DNA of 64,000 nucleotides. Source: Mycobacterium sp. IS-1496 (GTDB taxonomy: Bacteria > Actinomycetota > Actinomycetes > Mycobacteriales > Mycobacteriaceae). Below, one piece after another: positions 58,484 to 64,000 of this stretch (positions within the stretch are counted from its first letter, which is position 1; the number at the start of each line of letters is the position of its first letter). The notes beneath the pieces are model-generated. The model had not been told where the DNA came from. It searched no databases and saw nothing but the letters and a program-made list of their open reading frames with translations. The DNA lies in contig NZ_LQIU01000010.1 in the NCBI RefSeq assembly GCF_001499995.1, positions 38,410 to 102,409 on the forward strand. The letters are read 5' to 3'. The position numbers and the translations under genes are program-made.

Positions 58484-60128
58484 GGAACCCACGGCGGTCG
58501 ATGCCGTCGCCGAACGCTACCTCGACACCCTCGCCGCCCTCGACCCCTGCACCGCAACCGAACTCGGCATCAGCGGTGGTGACCGCAACTACGACGAGGA
58601 CATCACCGACTACTCCCCCGACGCCGTCGCCGCCCGCGCGGAAGCCGCCCGCACTGCACTCAAGGAACTGCGCGGCGTCGTCGCGGCGGACGAGACCGAC
58701 GCCGTGACCGCCGCCGCGATGCGCGAACGGCTCGGCGTGCTCATCGACATCCACGAGGCCGGACTCGACATCGGTGAGCTCAACGTGATCGCCTCACCGC
58801 TGCAGACCATGCGAGACGTGTTCGACCTGATGCCCACCGACACCGCCGAGGACTGGACGGTGATCAACCGGCGGCTGGCGAAGCTGCCGGACCGGGTGCC
58901 CGGCTACGCCGAGGCGCTGCGCGCCGCCGTCGCCGAGGGACACCCCCCGGCGATCAGGCAGGTGCAGCGGGGCATCGAACAGGCCGCGCAGATCGAGCAG
59001 TTGTTCGTCGACATGGTCGCCGGCGCCGCGCCCGAAGCACCGGCGCTGCAGGCCGACCTCGACCGGCACGCCGCCGCGGCCGCGGCGGCCTACCGCGATC
59101 TCGAGCAGATCCTGCGCGACGACATCGCCCCGCACGCCCGTGAGCGCGATGCGTTCGGCCGCGATGCGTACCGCCTGATGTCGCGGTCGTTCCTCGGCAC
59201 CGAAGTGGACCTCGACGAGACCTACGCGTGGGGTCTCGAACACCTCGAGGCGATCGTGGCCGAACAGGCGACCGTCGCCGAACGGCTCTACCCCGGTGCC
59301 GGCGTGGCCGAGACGATCCGCCGTCTCGACGACGAACCCCGCTATCAGGTGCATGGCACGGACGCGCTGCAGGCCTGGATGCAGGATCTGTCCGACCGTG
59401 TGGTGGACGCCCTGGCGGGCACGCATTTCGACATCGACCCCGCACTGCGCAATCTGGAATGCCGGATCGCGCCGACCCATACCGGCGGCATCTACTACAC
59501 GGGCCCGTCGGAAGACCTCACCCGGCCCGGCCGGATGTGGTGGTCGGTGCCGCGCGGCAAGGAGACCTTCCACACCTGGCAGGAGACGACGACGGTCTTC
59601 CACGAGGGGGTGCCCGGGCATCACCTGCAGATCGGTCGCGCCGTCGTGCTGGCCGAGCGGCTCAACCGGTGGCGCCGGTTGGGCTGCTGGGTGTCCGGCC
59701 ACGGTGAGGGCTGGGCGCTCTACGCCGAGCGGCTGATGGCCGAACTGGGATGGCTCGACGACGACGGCGCGCGCATGGGCATGCTCGACGCCCAGGGGTT
59801 CCGTGCCGCGCGGGTGGCGATCGACATCGGCCTGCACTGTGAGCTCACCGCGCCCGACGGCGGGACGTGGGACGCCGACCGGGCATGGGATTTCCTCGCC
59901 CAGCACTGCGCTCAGTCGGAGAAGACGCGGCGCTTCGAACTCGACCGCTATCTCGGCTGGCCGGGTCAGGCCCCGTCGTACGCGGTCGGGCAACGCATCT
60001 GGGAGCAGTTGCGCGAGACCATGGTGGCGCGCAGCATGCCGCTCAAGGAATTCCACAGTCGCGCACTGGATCTCGGGGGTCTGCCGCTCGACGTACTACG
60101 CTCGGCGCTGGTGGGCGAGCTCGCGTGA
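58476..60128 (+). CDS. DUF885 family zinc peptidase
   Basis: A 550-residue mostly helical protein of the DUF885 family. The zinc motif is TTVFHEGVPGHHLQIG and the C-terminal Glu region is WVSGHGEGWALYAERLMAEL. The TTG at 58476 overlaps the previous gene by 8 nt and no better start lies within the first 20 codons. Probably an oligopeptidase or carboxypeptidase; no signal peptide. Confidence 0.85.
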   Translation: MAREPTAVDAVAERYLDTLAALDPCTATELGISGGDRNYDEDITDYSPDAVAARAEAARTALKELRGVVAADETDAVTAAAMRERLGVLIDIHEAGLDIGELNVIASPLQTMRDVFDLMPTDTAEDWTVINRRLAKLPDRVPGYAEALRAAVAEGHPPAIRQVQRGIEQAAQIEQLFVDMVAGAAPEAPALQADLDRHAAAAAAAYRDLEQILRDDIAPHARERDAFGRDAYRLMSRSFLGTEVDLDETYAWGLEHLEAIVAEQATVAERLYPGAGVAETIRRLDDEPRYQVHGTDALQAWMQDLSDRVVDALAGTHFDIDPALRNLECRIAPTHTGGIYYTGPSEDLTRPGRMWWSVPRGKETFHTWQETTTVFHEGVPGHHLQIGRAVVLAERLNRWRRLGCWVSGHGEGWALYAERLMAELGWLDDDGARMGMLDAQGFRAARVAIDIGLHCELTAPDGGTWDADRAWDFLAQHCAQSEKTRRFELDRYLGWPGQAPSYAVGQRIWEQLRETMVARSMPLKEFHSRALDLGGLPLDVLRSALVGELA

Positions 60129-60661
60129 CACCCGAGGGCGATCCGATCGAACCGGACACCAAGGACTGGACCTGGGTGTTGTCGCGGCCGTGCCCGGAGT
60201 GCGGGTTCGACGCGTCGGCACTGCACCACACCGAGGTCGGTGAGGTGATCCGCCGCGACGCCGACGAATGGATCCGCCGGCTCGAGGCGCCGGGTGCGAC
60301 GGTCCGTTCGCGCCCCGGTGTGTGGTCGACACTCGAATACGGCTGCCACGTGCGGGATGTGCACCGGATCTTCAACGACCGGGTGACGCAGATGCTGACC
60401 CAGTACGAACCGCTGTTCGCGAACTGGGATCAGGACCAGACGGCGCTCGACGACGACTACGCGGGGCAGAACCCGGCTGTGGTGGCCGGTGAGCTGTTCG
60501 ACGCCGCGGTGACGGTCGCCGATACGTACGCCTCGGTGCCGCAGGACGGATGGTCGCGACGCGGGCTGCGCAGCAACGGCAGCGAGTTCACCGTCGCCTC
60601 GATCGCCCTGTACCACGTGCACGACGTGGTGCACCACGCGTGGGACGTCGACGAGCATTGA
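60125..60661 (+). CDS. DinB-like (mycothiol-dependent type) protein
   Basis: A 178-residue four-helix DinB/maleylpyruvate-isomerase-like protein. A short N-terminal segment has a CPEC pair (WVLSRPCPECGFDASAL). The metal-site pattern fits: STLEYGCHVRDVHRIFNDR (His) and LYHVHDVVHHAWDV (His pair). Members are metal-dependent thiol (mycothiol) transferases of unknown substrate. The GTG start overlaps the DUF885 stop (GTGA). Confidence 0.8.
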   Translation: MTPEGDPIEPDTKDWTWVLSRPCPECGFDASALHHTEVGEVIRRDADEWIRRLEAPGATVRSRPGVWSTLEYGCHVRDVHRIFNDRVTQMLTQYEPLFANWDQDQTALDDDYAGQNPAVVAGELFDAAVTVADTYASVPQDGWSRRGLRSNGSEFTVASIALYHVHDVVHHAWDVDEH

Positions 60662-60666
60662 CCACA

Positions 60667-60693
60667 TTGAACACATATCGCTAATGTGTTCAA
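60667..60693 (+). promoter_or_regulatory. Perfect TetR operator overlapping a leaderless promoter
   Basis: TTGAACACAT (60667-60676), 7 nt, ATGTGTTCAA (60684-60693) are perfect inverted arms. TAATGT at 60682-60687 is a good -10 six nt before the ATG at 60694, so the operator covers the promoter and touches the start codon. Binding of the TetR product should block its own operon. Confidence 0.8.
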
Positions 60694-61281
60694 ATGCCCG
60701 CCGATGACCGTTCGGTCTCCCCGGCGCTGCTCGCCGCCACCACGACCACGCTGCGCCGCCTCGGCCCCCGGCAGTTCACGCTGACGGCCGTCGCCGAGGA
60801 AGCCGGCGTGTCGCGCGGCACCGTCCACAACGCACTGGGCAGCCGCGAGAACGCGATCCGCACGGCGCTGGACCACCTGGCGTCGGTGTTCATCGAGGCC
60901 ATGGCCGCCGAGGTCGACCGGCAGGAGACACTCGCCGAGCAGGTGGCGGCCGCCGGAGTGCTGGTGTGCGCGCACCGCCAGGGCTCGGATTCCGTTGCGC
61001 CACGGGGGATCAACGAGAGCATCCTCGTCCTGCTCCTGCGGAACATCGGTGACGACCTGATGGCACGCTCGCTGGAACTGTGGCGCCCACTGGTGCGAGC
61101 GGCGAAGGCTCGCGGTGAAGTGCGCCCCGACGTCGACCCACTGCGGGCCGGTGAATGGATCGTGCGGATGCTGCTGAGCTTCGAACTGCTGCCACCGATG
61201 GGCGTGAACATCGACAACCCACGCGCGGTGCGCAGGTTCCTCTGCGACCACATCGTCGCCGGACTGGGAGGACGGGCATGA
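60694..61281 (+). CDS. TetR-family transcriptional regulator
   Basis: A 195-residue regulator with the N-terminal HTH LTAVAEEAGVSRGTVHNALGS and a helical ligand domain. It is the first gene of a three-gene operon with a monooxygenase and an SDR, with ATGA overlaps. It probably senses the substrate of these enzymes, perhaps a sterol, terpene or other alicyclic compound (inference). Confidence 0.92.
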   Translation: MPADDRSVSPALLAATTTTLRRLGPRQFTLTAVAEEAGVSRGTVHNALGSRENAIRTALDHLASVFIEAMAAEVDRQETLAEQVAAAGVLVCAHRQGSDSVAPRGINESILVLLLRNIGDDLMARSLELWRPLVRAAKARGEVRPDVDPLRAGEWIVRMLLSFELLPPMGVNIDNPRAVRRFLCDHIVAGLGGRA

Positions 61282-62834
61282 CCGGACCAGATCACGAGGT
61301 CGTCGTCATCGGCGCAGGCCCCGGCGGAATCGCGACCGCACACCTGTTGCGGCAGAACGGAATCGACGACTTCGTCATCCTCGAACGCAGCCATGACTTC
61401 GGCGGCACGTGGCGGGACAACCACTACCCGGGACTGGCGGTCGACATTCCGACGCTGTGGTATCAGCTGTCCTTCGCCGTGAACCCCGACTGGTCACGGC
61501 TGTTCGCACCCGGACCGGAGATCTACGGGTACCTGCGCGACACCGCGCGCCGGCTGGGCCTCTACCCGCACCTGCGGCCGAACAGCGAGGTCACCTGCCA
61601 GCAGTGGGACGACACCGCGGGCCTCTGGCGGCTGACGCTGGCGACCGGCGAGTCGGTGTCGACGCGCTTCCTGGTCAGTTCGGTCGGCGGTTACGTCAAC
61701 GCGAAACCGCGGGTGGACATCGACGGCGTCGAGGACTTCGCCGGCACCATCCTGAGGCCGAACGCGTGGGACGACGACTACGACCCACGCGGGAAGCGCG
61801 TGGCGGTCATCGGGACCGGGTCCAGCGGTGTGCAGATCGCCGCCGCGTTGTCCGGTCAGGCCGCCAATCTCGATGTCTTCCAACGCACGCCGGCGTGGGT
61901 GCTGCCCAAGGTCGACTTCGACATCCCGGCCGCCATGCGTCGGGCGTTGCGCCTCCCCGGGGTGGTCCCGGCGGTCAACTGGGCGGGGCGTTTCGTGATG
62001 GACGCGTTCATGGTGTCACCGATCGTGCACCTGTTCTCCCGCCGGCCGGACCGCGTACTGATCCGGGCGATGCCGGCCTACGACGCCTACTGCCGGGCCC
62101 TGTACCGCCTGCTGCTGCGCGCGGTGGTGCGCGATCCGGTCACCCGCAGGGCCCTGGTGCCCCGCTACGGGATCCTCGCCAAACGGCCCGTCATCTCCAG
62201 CAGTTTCCTGCCCGCCCTCAACGATCCGACCACGCACCTGATCACCACGCCGATCGACCGTGTCACCAGGTCCGGGGTGCGCACCGTCGACGGCGTGGAG
62301 CATCCCGCCGATCTGCTCGTACTCGCCACCGGCTACGAGCTCTGGACCGATCCGGAGACGTACCGGCCCGGAACGGTGCTAGGCGGCAACGGTTTCGACC
62401 TGGCGGAGTTCTATCGCGCCCACGGCCTCAGCGCGTACGCGGGGACCGCCCATCCACGACTGCCCAACCGGTGGGAGATCGTGGGGCCGCTGGGATTCGT
62501 CGGCTTCGCGTGGCCGGACTTCGTCGAGACCATGGCCGCCCACGCGGTGCGCATGATCACCGAGGCGCGGCGCCGGACCACGCCGGTCGTCGCCGTCAGC
62601 GACGACGCGTTCAACCGGTGGAACGAACGGATGCGCCGGGCCGGCCGCGTCGCCCACCTGTACTTCACCGCCTGCAACCCGGGGTTGAGCTCCTACTTCG
62701 TCAACTCCCAGCACGAGACGGTCTACCACCGGCCGCAGACCATCGCCGGCTCCAGACGCTTCGCCCGGAATTCGCCGCTGTCGGACTACGAGTTCACCAC
62801 CCGTCCCGCCTTCGGCGAGGAGCTCACCGCATGA
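61278..62834 (+). CDS. Baeyer-Villiger-like flavin monooxygenase
   Basis: A 518-residue flavoprotein with FAD motif VVVIGAGPGGIATAHLLRQ, the DFGGTWRDNHYPGLAVD segment and NADPH motif VAVIGTGSSGVQIAAALSG. The Baeyer-Villiger fingerprint FxGxxxHxxxWP reads FAGTILRPNAWD here: His is replaced by Arg and the last Pro by Asp. It is thus close to, but outside, classical type I enzymes. It may still oxidise ketones or aldehydes, or do N- or S-oxygenation. It is coupled to the TetR and SDR genes. Confidence 0.87.
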   Translation: MTGPDHEVVVIGAGPGGIATAHLLRQNGIDDFVILERSHDFGGTWRDNHYPGLAVDIPTLWYQLSFAVNPDWSRLFAPGPEIYGYLRDTARRLGLYPHLRPNSEVTCQQWDDTAGLWRLTLATGESVSTRFLVSSVGGYVNAKPRVDIDGVEDFAGTILRPNAWDDDYDPRGKRVAVIGTGSSGVQIAAALSGQAANLDVFQRTPAWVLPKVDFDIPAAMRRALRLPGVVPAVNWAGRFVMDAFMVSPIVHLFSRRPDRVLIRAMPAYDAYCRALYRLLLRAVVRDPVTRRALVPRYGILAKRPVISSSFLPALNDPTTHLITTPIDRVTRSGVRTVDGVEHPADLLVLATGYELWTDPETYRPGTVLGGNGFDLAEFYRAHGLSAYAGTAHPRLPNRWEIVGPLGFVGFAWPDFVETMAAHAVRMITEARRRTTPVVAVSDDAFNRWNERMRRAGRVAHLYFTACNPGLSSYFVNSQHETVYHRPQTIAGSRRFARNSPLSDYEFTTRPAFGEELTA

Positions 62835-63658
62835 CACACGAGGACCTCCCGCTCGCCGGCCGCGTCGCCTACGTGACGGGTGCCGCCAGGGGGCAGGGCC
62901 GCTCGCACGCGGTGCGGTTGGCCCGCGCGGGCGCGGACATCGTCGCGATCGACGCCTGCGCGCCGGTGTGCGATGCCAACGGCTACCCGCCCGCCGAACC
63001 CGACGATCTGGCCGCGACCGTGCGGCTCGTCGAGGGTGAGGGCCGAAAGATCCTGGCGCAGCAGATGGACGTGCGCGACGCCGAAGGTCAGCAGCGCGTC
63101 GTGTCCGAGGCAGTGGAACAGTTCGGGCGCCTCGACATCGTCGTCGCCAACGCGGGAGTGCTCAACTGGGGCCGGCTCTGGGAGATCTCGCCGCAGCAAT
63201 GGCAGGACACCCTCGACATCAACCTCACCGGACTGTGGAACACCGTGCGAGCGGTGGTCCCGCCGATGATCGCCGCGGGCAACGGTGGTTCGATCATCAC
63301 CATCAGTTCGGCGGCGGGTATCAAGGCCGTGCCGGGCTGCGGGCATTACTGCGCGAGCAAGTTCGGCGTCGTGGGCCTGACGAACTCGCTCGCGGTCGAG
63401 CTGGGCGAGTTCGGGATTCGGGTGAACTCGGTGCATCCGTACGGGACGGACACGCCGATGGGCAATGACACGTCGATGTACCAGGTGTTCGCCGACCACC
63501 CGACGTACATCCACAGCTTCTCTCCCGGGGCGCTGCCGACCGACTCGCTCGCGGCGCCGGACCTCATCTCCGACATCGTGGTGTGGCTGGCGAGTGACGC
63601 CTCGTCGCTGGTGACCGCCGCACAGATCCCGGCCGACAAGGGCTATCTCAAGATCTGA
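62831..63658 (+). CDS. Mycofactocin-coupled short-chain dehydrogenase
   Basis: A 275-residue SDR. The cofactor motif is TGAARGQGRSHAVRLARAGA, NAG is present, and the catalytic Tyr and Lys are in HYCASKFG. After IDAC there is the long insert (APVCDANGYPPAEPDDLAAT) typical of SDRs that hold NAD non-exchangeably and pass electrons to mycofactocin. It probably oxidises a secondary alcohol linked with the monooxygenase next to it. ATGA overlap with that gene. Confidence 0.9.
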   Translation: MTHEDLPLAGRVAYVTGAARGQGRSHAVRLARAGADIVAIDACAPVCDANGYPPAEPDDLAATVRLVEGEGRKILAQQMDVRDAEGQQRVVSEAVEQFGRLDIVVANAGVLNWGRLWEISPQQWQDTLDINLTGLWNTVRAVVPPMIAAGNGGSIITISSAAGIKAVPGCGHYCASKFGVVGLTNSLAVELGEFGIRVNSVHPYGTDTPMGNDTSMYQVFADHPTYIHSFSPGALPTDSLAAPDLISDIVVWLASDASSLVTAAQIPADKGYLKI

Positions 63659-63661
63659 GGG

Positions 63662-63670
63662 TTGTCCACA
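63662..63670 (+). other. DnaA-box-like nonamer
   Basis: TTGTCCACA matches the mycobacterial DnaA box consensus, with a looser copy (TTCATCCACA) about 9 nt further on. Two isolated copies next to a 13E12 repeat gene do not make an origin; no dnaA or dnaN is near. Confidence 0.3.
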
Positions 63671-63752
63671 GCGGCTAGTTCATCCACAGGGTTTCTCTGG
63701 GTGGGGTTCTCGGCGGTGGTTTGTGTCGGGGGTGGTGGGGAGTGTCGGTGGT

Positions 63753-64000
63753 GTGTTTGATGGATCGCTGCCCGAGATTGCCGACCTGCGCGGGTTGGAC
63801 TATGCGGCGTTGGTGTCGGCGGCGGCGGGGTGGGCGCGGGTGGAGCCGGCTGCGGCCGCGCGTAAGCAGGCCACCATGGCCGAGCTGTTCGGCCGCGCCA
63901 CCGACCTGGACACCCCCGAAGACCGCGACGCGTGGTTCGTCGACCCGGAAAAAGCCGTCGGCAACGAGTTGGGTGCCGCGCAGAACATCAGCGCCGGCAT
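63753..64000 (+). CDS. 13E12-repeat (DUF222) HNH endonuclease family protein, N-terminal part
   Basis: The first 82 codons from the GTG at 63753 (FDGSLPEIADLRGLDYAALV, then WARVEPAAAARKQATMAELF) match the N-terminus of the DUF222/13E12 family, which usually ends in an HNH nuclease domain. That part lies outside the window. A GTG 30 nt upstream is an alternative start. The family occurs in many near-identical chromosomal copies in mycobacteria and behaves like a repeat or selfish element. Confidence 0.8.
   Translation, partial: MFDGSLPEIADLRGLDYAALVSAAAGWARVEPAAAARKQATMAELFGRATDLDTPEDRDAWFVDPEKAVGNELGAAQNISAG

Noticed and set aside
63662..63690. Replication origin
   Set aside because: One exact DnaA box and one loose copy only; no dnaA, dnaN or AT-rich unwinding region nearby.

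Overview
The window is about 69% GC by eye, with many GTG/TTG starts, ATGA/GTGA-type gene overlaps and leaderless starts preceded by TAnnnT -10 boxes. Gene order follows the Mycobacterium tuberculosis blocks pyrR-pyrB-pyrC-Rv1382-carA, nusB-efp-pepQ-Rv2536-aroQ/B/K/C, Rv2551c-aroE-mltG-ruvX-alaS-Rv2556c, rarA, and aspS-Rv2573. Together with the accessory gene load, this points to a fast-growing environmental mycobacterium (Mycolicibacterium type). No rRNA, tRNA, CRISPR array or insertion sequence was recognised.

Layout. 1-4253: pyrimidine operon read leftwards from pyrR, with a PyrR-type RNA element over the pyrR ribosome binding site. 4277-7242: divergent serine hydrolase, FAD monooxygenase and a small secreted protein. 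7313-19900: housekeeping block (nusB, efp, pepQ, shikimate genes, prepilin peptidase, mltG, ruvX, alaS, yjbQ). 20019-21024: two-domain ABM protein and a GlsB-type membrane protein behind a very good SigF-type promoter. 21074-26250: a complete ten-gene gas vesicle cluster (Y-Z-A-F-G-O-J-L-S-K in transcription order), followed by a 0.9-kb lower-GC non-coding stretch, an MMPL transporter and an ArsR/SRPBCC pair. 30428-38365: rarA, DUF3097 and the conserved metallopeptidase/transglutaminase/ATP-grasp-alpha-E set, plus DUF389. 38396-41131: HxlR regulator, thiolase, a doubly frameshifted arr (rifampin ADP-ribosyltransferase) and a deazaflavin-dependent reductase.

41309-52763 is the most unusual part. 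A 1461-residue ATPase-TPR-GAF-adenylyl cyclase is followed by a tightly coupled operon: an HK97/encapsulin-like 260-residue protein, a polyprenyl diphosphate synthase, two small unknowns, a CrtC/AttH-like lipocalin enzyme, an SCP2-like protein and a carotenoid-desaturase-like flavoprotein with a long disordered tail. The tail carries repeated helices and three PPxxxW motifs. It also has its own in-frame start codon behind an ideal Shine-Dalgarno sequence, so it may be made separately as a 246-residue protein. I read this as a candidate cAMP-linked protein compartment for isoprenoid chemistry. The shell assignment is inference from sequence pattern only.

52764-64000: aspS, a ketopantoate-reductase-like protein, SRPBCC, carboxylesterase, zinc peptidase, DUF885 peptidase, DinB-like protein, then a TetR/Baeyer-Villiger-like monooxygenase/mycofactocin-type SDR operon with a perfect operator, and the start of a 13E12 (DUF222) repeat gene cut by the window edge.
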